Source of the DNA: Rhodocollybia butyracea | Lineage: Eukaryota; Basidiomycota; Agaricomycetes; Agaricales; Omphalotaceae | DNA length: 64,000 bases | Assembly: GCA_015501585.1 (NCBI GenBank) | Contig: JADNRY010000148.1 | Location: 1 to 64,000 of the forward strand | Direction: 5' to 3' | In this document: positions 34,534-44,036 of the stretch, piece by piece | Numbering within the stretch: position 1 is the stretch's first letter | How the letters are laid out: the number at the start of each line of letters is the position of its first letter | The notes under the pieces: model-generated | What the model was told of the DNA's origin: nothing | The model's database searches: none | The model's input: only the letters and a program-made list of their open reading frames with translations | Position numbers and translations under genes: made by a program

Positions 34534-34800
34534 AGGAGACCGAAAGAGGAAAACGGGAGGAGATACGCGAGAAAGATGCATGAGACGACAGCGCGCGCCA
34601 TGTCAAACATATATCATATGAGTACAATCCAATAACGACGCCCTGATGGTCTAGGGGTATCATCGTTCAGTCATTTGTCACCACTGAATAGGTGTGGGTT
34701 CGAATCCCCTCGGGTGCTTTCTTTGATTCCAAGGTCTGATTTTTTTTTGGTCGCAATGTTATTTATCTCTAGTAGTGTATATCACAAAACAAAAATAATA
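34534..34800 (+). repeat. tRNA-like dispersed repeat, copy 1
   Basis: Positions 34640-34717 look like a tRNA. An A box TGGTCTAGGGG is at 34647 and a B box GGTTCGAATCC is at 34697, with a partly paired acceptor (GCCCTGA with TCGGGTG). A TTGTCAC stretch could be an Asp-type anticodon loop, but it is not flanked by a proper 5-bp stem. A 3' body (TTATTTATCTCT, CTAGTAGTGTATA, ACAAAACAAAAATAATATA) and a 5' flank (GAAAGAGGAAAACGGGA) are shared with 45840-46140. Two diverged copies of tRNA head plus body suggest a SINE or a duplicated tRNA locus. A functional tRNA is unlikely. Confidence 0.55.
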
Positions 34801-35454
34801 TACGTAGTGGTAAGATAATCTGTAACTTTCCATATGTCGAAAGCCGTAGGTTCCATTCCTACTCATAGATGTCTGATTTGTTCAAGGACGAAAGAATTGC
34901 AATCCAGTAACTCGGTTCGCCCTTGGGAAAATATACCCAGATCTGCGTTGGAAATTCATGTCTTCTTCCGTTCGCTGCTGTTTTCTTCCTAGTAGAACCC
35001 CGCACTTCGATTGATTTGCTGGTACTTATAACTTGAAGTAAGTGTAACGCGCGCCTAATTATGAACTCTAGATCTCTTCTTTCCTGCCATGTCAAACTCT
35101 AGGAGCCTTTAATGCTGCGAATAGAGTCTAAGTGGTCGTGAAAGTTGGGTTTCTTCTGCCAGTAATGTATTCCTGACGTTGTCTCCGATGTTGGCAAGTA
35201 ATCTTGGACTCTCAGCCAAGATTACCCGTGGGACCTTCAAGTGCGGGATAATCGTGGTGAAGGAGAAGGAGGGAACTCGATACGCGACGTTTCAGCCGGA
35301 TATCGACGAACGACAAATCCAATACGCAGCGTAGGCCAGGTGTAGGCTCCAAAACCCGAACAAAACCAATATCTCTTTCAATGTAATAGTCAATTATTCT
35401 TCATGCCCTCTCTCGTTGTCCGTCTAATATGTTGATGTCACTTTTCTTTAGGAG
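34801..35454. other. No confident gene
   Basis: The 78-codon minus frame at 34859-35095 has no known motif. The rest is spacer between the tRNA-like repeat and the GIY-YIG relic. Confidence 0.35.
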
Positions 35455-35960
35455 CTTGGACGCGAGCGATGGGAAGGACGATGGGCGGCTACCCCAGCAA
35501 CATCAAGCACAAACAAATCATTCTCCCTGTTGGCTTGCTCTGTGCTCTTTGTTTGCGACATAGCTCAACAGGGTCGTGTTCAAGCTGGGAAGATTGCTAG
35601 AAGCTGGAAGCGTGCCTTAAATTCTCGTCGACCGTATTTCAAGCGGCTGAAGGCTTGGCGCAAGGCAATAAAACAGCTGTTGGAAAAATTGGACCGCGCG
35701 GGGTGGATCTATGTCTTTTTCGAGGGAAACGGAGTTTTCAAGGTAGAACGAACAAACAACCTGCGTCGGTGAATACGAGAAAAGGATTGTCACTGTCCTA
35801 ACGCTGACCGAGGCGTTTTGGACGTCAAAAGCAGTGAGAGTTGGTAAGAATTATCATGATATCGATGATGCCTAATTAACGCGTTTAAGTAGAATGACTT
35901 CTTCATATCGTGCTAGAGGAACTTTTGAATGTCTCTTATGCACTTGTTGTATGTATCTTT
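35455..35960 (+). pseudogene. Relic of GIY-YIG / T5orf172-type protein
   Basis: After a TTCTTTAG acceptor at about 35450 the frame reads ELGRERWEGRWAATPATSS and then a basic helix (KRLKAWRKAIKQLLEKLD). This is followed by GWIYVFFEGNGVFKVERTNNLRR, a degenerate GIY-YIG core (family: YVYVF.DG..FKVGMTNN..RR). A TGA at 35770 stands where family members have Trp, and IREKDCHCPNADRG continues in frame after it. A further exon near 35900 reads LHIVLEELLNVSYA. The nonsense codon and altered GMT motif mark a pseudogene. A better preserved relative is at 56483-56980. Confidence 0.6.
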
Positions 35961-36495
35961 ATGAAGATCGTTCGACATGTTTTTCGACATCCCTTGCCTC
36001 TGACGTTGACCAGCCAGGCAGAACTACACACATCGAGAAATTCTTCTTTTCCGGCCCCCCCAGTGAGGATATACGGTGATATAGTTCGGCCAACTATTTT
36101 GGGAATAATAAGTTCAATTTGCTTGCTGCTACAGGTAGATCAGCCTTTTGAATCGAAATTATCTATTAATCTGTTTTTCATTTCAGAATTGATTATGAAT
36201 CGCCTCAAAGACAGGCCAGTAGGTCTCTGTTTAGCTTGGGTTGTGCATACCGTCGTCGAAACATCTTCTTCAGCTTCTCTAGTCAAATCTCCTAGTCGAC
36301 GTTAAGATGCCCGGAGCAGTTGACGTGTACTACGCGATCTCAGAGGAGAACGCCCGGAAAGGACACCGGAACTTTGGCAGTAACCTTCATACTAGCGAGA
36401 TACATTTTCAATGGTGTGTTTTACCTCTATGACCCTTCGCCTCTTTGAGCTGAAACGTACACCAGACCTATTAAATATTCATCCTCCATTGCCCT
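35961..36495. other. No confident gene
   Basis: The 131-codon plus frame that overlaps this stretch mixes the GIY-YIG relic with unrelated sequence and has no motif. The 36-bp match to 34288-34325 lies at 36196-36235. Confidence 0.3.
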
Positions 36496-37141
36496 TTGAG
36501 GTACCTTTGTACTATTCCGACGGCATTCCCAGCTATTCTCGCTCTCGGAAGCGAGATTGTCAAATCTTCCGCCAGCAAACGATTCTTCTTTCTCAGCCTA
36601 GTTTCTCTTCTCATCTCTATTGGAGCCTGTCCCCAAACCCCGAATTCGAATTCCTCGTCGGCCGAACGCGTTCTTCCACACATGCTCAGTCCAAATAACA
36701 CCCGTCCATCACTCTGTAAAAGCGGGCCGAATAAGCGCACAAGTCAAGTCCCTTCCACCACACTGGCCATGGCAGGAACTAGAAAGGAACTATTCTTGTA
36801 TCCGGATTGTTTGGGCACATCTAATGTACGCATGCTCGTTGACTCCGGCTGCTGTCTCCGTATTCACTAGCAAGGAATGGTCTAGCACAGTCTCGAGAGA
36901 GATCATGGGAGGACGTCGCAGCAACGCTACCACTACAAAAATATATCCTCTCTGCGAAACCTATCTGTGAAGACGAACTGAATACGAAAACAGCCTCCAA
37001 AACTCTCATTCGACATGCAGTCGTACCTTTCTTCCACCGTCTCACGAATATCTTCACGCTCCCTGTGATCGCAGCCATAATCGACAATCTTTTATGCACC
37101 GGCGTTCCTCAGCACATCGGTTATTGCATATCTAGAGCTTG
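36496..37141 (+). pseudogene. Unrecognised gene relic (copy 2 of family at 1554-1736)
   Basis: The first exon starts near 36496 with a hydrophobic segment (FFFLSLVSLLISIGACPQTP) that could be a signal peptide or membrane anchor, then a Ser/Asn-rich part. Further on two frames alternate: KELFLYPDCLGTSNVRML in one, and AAVSVFTSKEWSSTVSREIMGG in the other. After about 37010 a third stretch reads RHAVVPFFHRLTNIFTLPV and CTGVPQHIGYCISRA, ending at a TGA at about 37141. The frame shifts mean a broken gene unless unusual splicing applies. The region around 36770-36960 is related to 1554-1736. I do not recognise the family. Confidence 0.4.
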
Positions 37142-37202
37142 ATCCTAAGAGGAAAGAGATATAGAGGCTGGAGATCGGCCCAGGACTCTTTTGTGAGACG
37201 TT

Positions 37203-37415
37203 TTGCTTCTCCTTTCTTCCCCGGGGTGGGCTTGTAGCCAGGATACTTAATCAAGTGAGTATCTTTAGCGGCTTCAATCGATCTTCGATGGTAGTCAGCC
37301 TTGACTTCTGGGGAGGCCGCATGGAGAGAGCGTTCTGCTTTGCATTTGGATCCTCTGAGCGCAACAACTTCTGCATATCTAGACGAAAGAAAATCAAGTG
37401 TCCGCTAGAAGGCAT
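37203..37415 (-). pseudogene. Decayed HMG-box copy
   Basis: The minus strand reads FFRLDMQKLLRSEDPNAKQNAL, matching helix 1 of the HMG-box protein at 26.6 kb (FFRLDMHKLLRLEYPKATQIVL). The part encoding the ISDLW helix is missing. After a shift, the homologue of the YPGYKYAPRR end is seen near 37205-37245. The deletion plus frame change rule out a working box. No array lies immediately upstream. Confidence 0.6.
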
Positions 37416-37611
37416 GACTGAGAAAGAATAAATTTTAACCGTCGACAAATAGAAGATATAGAACACGTACTCTTGTTGACAATGCACTAAGTACTAGTAA
37501 GGCGAAAGGAAGGCCAGAAAAGTTCGACGTTTATGTCTTTCAAAGTTCTAATCATTACACAAAGTAGTATAGTTTATGGAAAAGTATTCAATAGAATCTC
37601 CAGAGCCCGAG

Positions 37612-38313
37612 TCAAGTGGCATCCAGGTGAAGACCAGAAAGTCTAGTATAAATATCAACATAGTGCGCTAAGATATCATCCTCCGATATACGTAGATCCC
37701 AATCCAAGACATCTAGAAACTCCCGCTCGATGAGCCCAATATCTTGCGTTCTGAAAATGCCAGTACACAATGCCCAGTGCATGTTCTTGAATGTACAATC
37801 ATTAAGGTACTGTTAGGAAAGGATCAATTTGATTTGAACAAGGGATAGATACTACATATCTACACACCTTGGATGCAATGATTAATGCGCCGAGGAAAGC
37901 TCGTTCTAAAGCCATCTCCTCAATGGCAGCATGTAAATGCGGCTTTCCTCTAGCGAGATATGCAAGGGCCGTAAGAATAACAGGAGTCTTCACATCAGCC
38001 CGAATAAGAACATTGGCAACGAAGGTTGTGAATGCAGCCAATCTCGGTTCGACAGAGGATGATTCGTCCCGAGATCTGGGTGGTCTTCCCATCGCATGGT
38101 CGATGGTCTCTACCACACAGTCTACAACATAATCTAGACAGAAAGCGCTGAAAAATAAATCTTTGGGTGTTGAACAAGATGTAAAAACTACCAACCAATA
38201 AGTTGTTTTGAAAGTTCAACCTCGACAAGCTCTAGGAGTAGTGGATGATGTGACGAAGGATGAACAAGGCTTGCAGCATGAACGGGGGAAGACTCGGTGA
38301 AATTTAAAATCAT
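37612..38313 (-). CDS. Pcl-type cyclin
   Basis: Exons 38192-38313, 37868-38147 and 37612-37809 join in frame to about 199 residues. The start MILNFTESSPVHAASLVHP leads into HPLLLELVEVELSKQLIG, the usual opening of agaricomycete Pcl/Pho85-type cyclins. The cyclin box follows: LDYVVDCVVETIDHAMGRP, FTTFVANVLIRADVKTPV, ALAYLARGKPHLHAAIEEMA, ERAFLGALIIASK, then YLNDCTFKNMHWALCTGIF and the IEREFLDVLDWDLRISEDD helix. No frame breaks. It should activate a cyclin-dependent kinase of the Pho85/Cdk5 class (family knowledge). It sits beside CTCGTGG arrays and a TATATAAT box near 38384. Confidence 0.82.
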
Positions 38314-38453
38314 TGAAGGTCACGGTGAGGAGTAGGATGAGAATTTGTTAGGATAATATTCGCGTTTGAGGGGAGCAGGTTGAGCATTATATACATCGCT
38401 GAAAGTGCATGCACTGTGCAATGATTCCGAAATGGGAGACTAGCGCTCGCGAT

Positions 38454-38514
38454 ACCTCATGGCCAGCCTCGTGGCTTCATCAATACTCCCTATGCGTCAT
38501 GGCTAGCCTCGTGG
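38454..38514. promoter_or_regulatory. Two CTCGTGG pairs, cyclin promoter
   Basis: ACCTCATGG (38454) and GCCTCGTGG (38466) start 12 bp apart, as do GCGTCATGG (38494) and GCCTCGTGG (38506). They lie 140-200 bp upstream of the cyclin ATG, on the plus strand, that is in reverse relative to the cyclin. This suggests the array may work in either orientation. Confidence 0.55.
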
Positions 38515-38812
38515 GACCAAGGTCCAAAATTCACGTCGTGCGACACATCGCTTGATGAGGCCTTGAAGCGAAGAGCTAATGAGTATCGTTCGAATGGTTA
38601 CGAGCAGAGGCTACATGTTAGGTTGAGGTTGAGACTTACTGTAGTAGGATATATCTCTAAATGCTGGCTGGTGTAGTCCTTAAGCCGGTGGTGGTCGCAC
38701 TCATATCAGAAATACAAGTCTTTTCTAAACATCGACATCGATGAGAGACCTGGATGCATGCCGATCTTGTGGCGTCCCGGGGATTAACGTTTAGCGCTCA
38801 CTATCTGGCTTG

Positions 38813-38833
38813 GCCTCGTGGCCGGCCTCATGC
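38813..38833 (+). promoter_or_regulatory. CTCGTGG pair without an assigned gene
   Basis: GCCTCGTGG (38813) and GCCTCATGC (38825) start 12 bp apart; GATCTTGTGG lies 50 bp earlier. If arrays mark promoters, a plus-strand gene should start soon after. Only weak frames (38810-39362) are present, so the target may have decayed. Confidence 0.45.
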
Positions 38834-39874
38834 ATTGATAACTATCACAATCATCACAAGGAAAGGAAAGGAAACACAAAGAAAACACCCACCTTGAATA
38901 CCGACGTCAACGCCCTCAATCCTACAACTCCTCCAATTGCCCCTCCGTCTCCACTCAAAGAAGTAAGATCTTTCCTATACTCAGGTCTTCCTCCTCCTCC
39001 CCATTCCCATGCGATGAATCGACAGAAAAGTGAAAATTCGCGAACTTCAAGTTCTCAATACACAACGGTTCGTATTCGGGGTGCAACTCGGTGCTCTCAG
39101 CTTCAACATCTGTGCAAACACTTCGTTTCTCTCTTCACCCCGTCTCTATTCCCACTCCCTCGCGCGCGCTCTTTTTCCCCCCGCATACCCGCCGCTTGTG
39201 CAAGCGCTGTTACATAAAGTCGTTCCTCCCTGCTTCCCCATCACGAGGGTTATACCCATAAGCATCATGTTCGTTCTCGCCTCTCCTTACCTCCGAGTCC
39301 TTGTTGTCGGAGTTGTCACCGGTGAGGGGAGAAGGTTTGGAATGGAAATTGGGAACAGGTGATGCCAGCGCAAGGGCGGTGAAGAAGTAGTTGGGGAGCG
39401 CGCGAGGGAGGAATTTCAACATCATGTGTCTGCACCTAGTCCTATTACAGTAAACATGGGGTTTTACCAGCGCAAGCGCAAACTTACGGAGCAGGCAAAA
39501 CGTTCTTCCTGAGCATCTTGAAGGCAGAGAATGAAGTGAAAGCCTTCTGGAGAGGAACTAGTTGAGAAGGGCTGAGAAGTTTAGAGGTAAATTGTAATCC
39601 AGATGAATACGTAAAAACATCCCTCTGTGGTCGATCGGGTTTGTGCATGTAGCTTTGGCCACTATTTGCGGGCAATAGATACAGCTTTGACCGCCATTCA
39701 TACATCTGACCAACAACTGGATTTCGCATCAAAACTACAATACGTTTATGTGCCGTACGTGAACTGCTCAACTGCTAGTTAGCCTCGCCTCGCACCTCTA
39801 GTATTTGAATGGATCTGACGAAGGGTGTCGATGAGCGAGGAGCGTGAATAAGCAAGGAGAAAAGGTAAGCGCTA
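38834..39874. other. Weak open frames, no confident gene
   Basis: Plus-strand frames of 135 and 110 codons overlap at 38810-39362 and are Pro/Ser/Thr rich without motifs. On the minus strand 39210-39425 gives 71 codons opening MMLKFLPRALPNYFFTALALASPVP, which could be a short secreted protein with a signal peptide. On the same strand 39484-39771 (95 codons) has no motif. None has splice or homology support. Confidence 0.3.
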
Positions 39875-40019
39875 GCCTCGTGGCCCGCCTTGTGTCTCGA
39901 TCTATCAAAATCAGTAATCGAGATCGCAACATAGGTATCTACTCTTTTCCTCTTTGTGACCACTAATAGGCAGCCAGATCTGCTACCATTCATGGGCTCC
40001 GTCATGGTTAGCCTCGTGG
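39875..40019 (+). promoter_or_regulatory. CTCGTGG arrays, F-box gene 2 promoter
   Basis: GCCTCGTGG (39875) and GCCTTGTGT (39887) are 12 bp apart. CATTCATGG (39987), CCGTCATGG (39999) and GCCTCGTGG (40011) form a perfect three-unit 12-bp array. ATTGTGCACTCACG follows at 40062 and a TATATATA box at about 40122, before the F-box start. Confidence 0.6.
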
Positions 40020-40256
40020 TGTCAAGATTCACATCGAAACGTCTCATGAAACGTCTCATGCATTGTGCACTCACGTCGCAATAACACTTATAGGTCTCAC
40101 TCCTTATTCGTCCAATTTCTGCCCTATATATACTTGTGCAAGGGCATTCGCTTTTCTTGTGTTATCCTCACACAGTGTTTGCAATCTTACTATCCGCCTG
40201 TTTAGTATGTGTTCTATTCCTTCAATCTGTTGATTGTTTTGATTGTTTTATTAGGA

Positions 40257-41741
40257 ATGTCCTTAAGCTTGCAAAACTCCAGCCAGATCCGATGCCTGAC
40301 CTCATCTTCCAATGGAAAGGAAATAGTAAGTCATTCATTTCGACTTATTTTCCTCCTGCAACTCATAAACAATATCTCCTCAGATCCAACCAAACCTTTC
40401 TCATCCTTGGACATCTCGTTCGGCTCTTTTCATCCCCGAACTTCTGACCGAAATTTTCCAATACTGTACGCTGGAGGATTTGCATGCTCACGCAACCGTC
40501 TGCTTGGATTGGGAAGAACCTGCCCAAGCGCGCCTTCTCGAGACAGTCCAGCTGAGCAATGTGAATCAGATGAGATATTTGAATACGAAACCAACTTACC
40601 GTCGCTACGTTCGAAACCTCATCACCAGTGTCAAATTTGATACCCCCGTCCATGAACTCCGCGTCCCTGAGTTGAATTTCTCCTCGGAACTTCTTGCTTT
40701 TCAATATAAGGAGCATCCCATGAATATCACTACTTGGCATCTCGTCGGACCCGTCTTGTTCCCGTCCTCGAAATACCTGATTAGCGGAGTCTACTCGTTT
40801 TCGAGCACTCTACATACTTTTCAAGTTCATCATTCACTTCCGCTGAATCCAGAGGACTTATGTGATTTATTGAACGCTTTAGGGAATTGTCTAAAATTGG
40901 AGAATCTGGCCCTTCCAGCGAACGTGGTATTCTTTCGTCACGAAACGTCCGCACAACGTATTGCTCGTTGGGAGCAAGCATCCACGAGGCTTGTTCCATC
41001 TCTGCACAAACCTCGAATTGTACGCCTGCAACTCGTCGCAGCTTATCGTCGATACCACCTTCGCGTCGCGAGGCCTCGTCCTATGATCCATACATCTTGG
41101 CTCTCCCACCCAAACTGCCCATTCGACTTTGCGCACACCCTGCATCTAATTGTGGGTCAGGAAGAAGATTTGCACGTAGTCCCTCTTATTGCAAAATTAG
41201 AAAGTTTGGAGATCTGCAGTGAACACCCAGAGTCGTGGTCCGGTTATTGCAAGTAATAGTATTCAATCATTCGCTCCTTTTTCTCACTTCTTTTCTTTTA
41301 GCCCAGCTTTTGGAGGCACCATTGAAGCTGCCTCTGCTGAAATCTCTTCAGATGAGCTTCTATCATGTCAGTGCTGTATCATCATTCCTGAAGATTATCA
41401 GTACACCAAATATCGAAACTATCAAAATTCGCTACGATAAGGTCTGGGTTCGGAACCTGCTCCACACTCCATCGCTTCCGAACGCCCTACACGACGCAGT
41501 TGAAGAGATCACGAAGGTTGGGATAGGACGGTCCTTTCCTACATATCTCACGAAAATCTACCTCCAATGGTTTCAAAGATTCTCGGACGTGCCACAACCC
41601 TTGCCACTTGACCTTCCTAGTTGGTTCACGGACATATCGAAGGTGCAGCATGCTATCGATGTCCAGCTGCTGGCTGAATCAATAACCATCCCAGACCGGG
41701 TTTCCATGCATTCTTTGCACCTTCTTGATTTGCCAATATAA
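40257..41741 (+). CDS. F-box protein, paralogue 2 (intact)
   Basis: Intact relative of 30380-31856. The ATG at 40207, homologous to the start of copy 1, is closed by an early stop, so the start is placed at 40257 (MSLSLQNSSQIRCLT). After an intron the protein reads QPNLSHPWTSRSALF and the F-box IPELLTEIFQYCTLEDLHAHATVCLDW then EEPAQARLLE. The F-box should bind Skp1 in an SCF ubiquitin ligase. The C-terminal region is leucine-rich and repeat-like (TLHTFQVHHSLPLNPEDLCDL, CLKLENLALP, KLESLEICSE). The intron 41249-41301 starts with GC (T/GCAAGT). Spliced, it gives YSQLLEAPLKLPLLKSLQM, colinear with copy 1. The stop is at 41741. A third decayed copy of the 3' part follows. Confidence 0.72.
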
Positions 41742-41810
41742 TCATGAACAGGTTTACTTTGTACTTCTATTTTCTTTAGGTAGCATTATATACCCATGCA
41801 CAATAATAGT

Positions 41811-41990
41811 CCGAATGAAAGTTTTCAATTTTTGGACATCTGTTGCGAGCATAGATGCGGAGTTGTAGTCCAACTATGGTGAGTATTTTCCCAGTTCAGT
41901 TTTCCATCAGCTTGAACACATACTTGAAGCTACCTTTTCTGCGATCCCTTGAGATGCGAGGGCCTTATATCGTTGCTTATACAACGTGAT
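41811..41990 (+). pseudogene. Third, partial F-box gene copy
   Basis: SFQFLDICCEHRCGVVVQLW aligns with the LESLEICSEHPES region just before the last intron of the F-box genes. A GTGAGT donor follows at the homologous place, and then LKLPFLRSLEMRGPYIV aligns with the start of the last exon. Both exon ends are kept in order about 70 bp downstream of the intact gene. Reading frames are short, so it is a 3'-end tandem duplicate in decay. Confidence 0.55.
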
Positions 41991-44036
41991 GAGCCCGAAA
42001 GAGAAGATGCCAGTAGCAAGATCGAATTCATCGCCAGGTTCAGAGTTACTGAAGTTACTGGCCTTTTAAATAAAGGTCAAGATAATGAATGTGTGAACAC
42101 ATAGAAGACGTGGAGGAGAGTAATAGGATCGATGGGGTTGGGGGCACCGGCGGCAAATGAGTCGAAGTCTTCGCTGGATGGCGTTGAAGACGAGAAGCAA
42201 TCGAGGTGGTGCGAGAAGAGGAACGATGAGATGGTTAAGGTGCAAGGAAGCTTCAATCGACGTTCGACAAGGTCTTGTAGCTGCATAACAGCTCACAGAC
42301 CAACGCGTCGACTTGGCAAAGAAAATCTGAAGCGAAGTAGAATAGCCCGGCTGGACTGACTTACCTTACCTTGGAATTACGGGAGGGCACTAGTAACTCA
42401 TCGTGATGTCGGATTCGAATGCTCAGCACGAATGAATGGAAAATAGATGTTTAAATAATTACAACTAGATCGAAGCACAAGATATTTCATTATACAGTTA
42501 GTATTCTATCATACACCTAGATCCACGGTAGTCAGTAAGCGCAATCTGAAAATCGAAGAAAGTGCACGTACGGAGTTCGTTCAACGCGTGGGGCGATCGA
42601 AATTTGGTTTAACGACGTTCTGGACCTGAGCGGCGCCGAAAGTTAGCAGTTCGATATGTCGCCTTCCGCCTAAATCATCGTCAATCCAAGGTTCGCGTCG
42701 AAAGCAGGAAGATTACAGGAGGTACAGATAATTTTGGGCCTATCAATGCAGACAGCTTCGAGCTCTAGAAGTAGCAAGGACTCTGTATTCGAAAAATCAG
42801 CTGAAGAAAAGAGAGAGGGATGTATAGCGTAATAGCGTACCTCTTCGTCTCCTCCATTTCACCTTCTTCCTCCACATAATGCAGCAATCCGCGTTCGGAC
42901 ATCGATGCTGATGCTCTCCATACCTCCGCCAGAAGTCCACGGTCATGCCAAATTTGAGAATCACGTCGTTGGAGATTGTACGTCCTTCGTAGAGCGCGTA
43001 GATTACACCTTTACCATCTGATTTGGAGACTGGTCATTGTCGACGTTTGTGAAGCAAATTTCGGACGAGGTGAGTGCGACGACGAGCCATGAGAATAAAT
43101 GTAGCGAGAGACGAATAAAGATAATGAGCGGGAAAGCCGTAGTGATTAGTCGGAGAGCAATCAAAAGCTTAAAGAGCGATAAGATTTTCTGGGAATACTA
43201 CAGTTGTTGGTAATTACGGCCCAGGAGGCATACTGAAAGGTCAAAAAAATACTCGCAATAGTGACTTCCTTTTTCGACAATGCAAAAACTAATACTATGG
43301 TAGGCGCGTAGGAAAAGCGACGGTCGAATTACGCACAAAGATAGTCGACAATTAATGTCGAACGCAACCTTGTTTCCAATAGTGATACTCTCCCGTTGAA
43401 CCATTCCCAAGCTGACCTTTTTCAACACTGCCAAATGAAAACTGCGAGAATCAGAATTTTCATTTGAGTATTCAGAATAAAGACTCACGTTTTCCCGATT
43501 CCACAAGCACAAGCGAAAAAGAGATCCCTGCAGACGCACTAGTCGCATGTTCACCATCTGGACCAAGACCGGATACTGCCTATGCTGTAGAACAAGTATA
43601 GCTTTCAGCCAGACACTGCGAAGTTGTACAAGAAAGTATGCATCTAGAGAAAAGAAACAACATAAAAGCCTTTTTGATCTGAAGCAGGTAAATATTACAC
43701 GCTTTGACCACCGACATCATCCCGCTTTGGAGGCTCCATTAGAAGACTGAAGCCGTTTCCAGGGGTTTAAAGAGGACATTAGGCCATTCCACCCTGTCGC
43801 CGAGGTCTTTACCGGCTGTTTTTGGTCTACGTCGAAGACTTAACCCTCTTTGGTAATTTTGGAACTGACCATGATGAACAAAATTTTTTCATGTACAAAG
43901 TTAATACAAATATAGATGGGCTCAGTCAACATTGAAGGGCTGTAATAATCTTGATCAATGCGCAAGGTCAATGAAATCGTGCACGCTACGGACGTCGTCT
44001 GCGCAACCCAATCATAGGTACTGACCGGCTTCCACA
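41991..44036. other. No confident gene
   Basis: Minus-strand frames at 42066-42296 and 43198-43566 have no recognisable motif. The 122-codon frame at 43198 could be an older part of the eIF5B relic, but I could not align it. Plus-strand frames are short. Confidence 0.35.

Noticed and set aside
34640..34717. Functional tRNA-Asp
   Set aside because: A and B boxes are present, but the acceptor stem has mismatches and the GTC-like loop lacks a proper anticodon stem. A related copy with a different broken anticodon arm points to a repeat.
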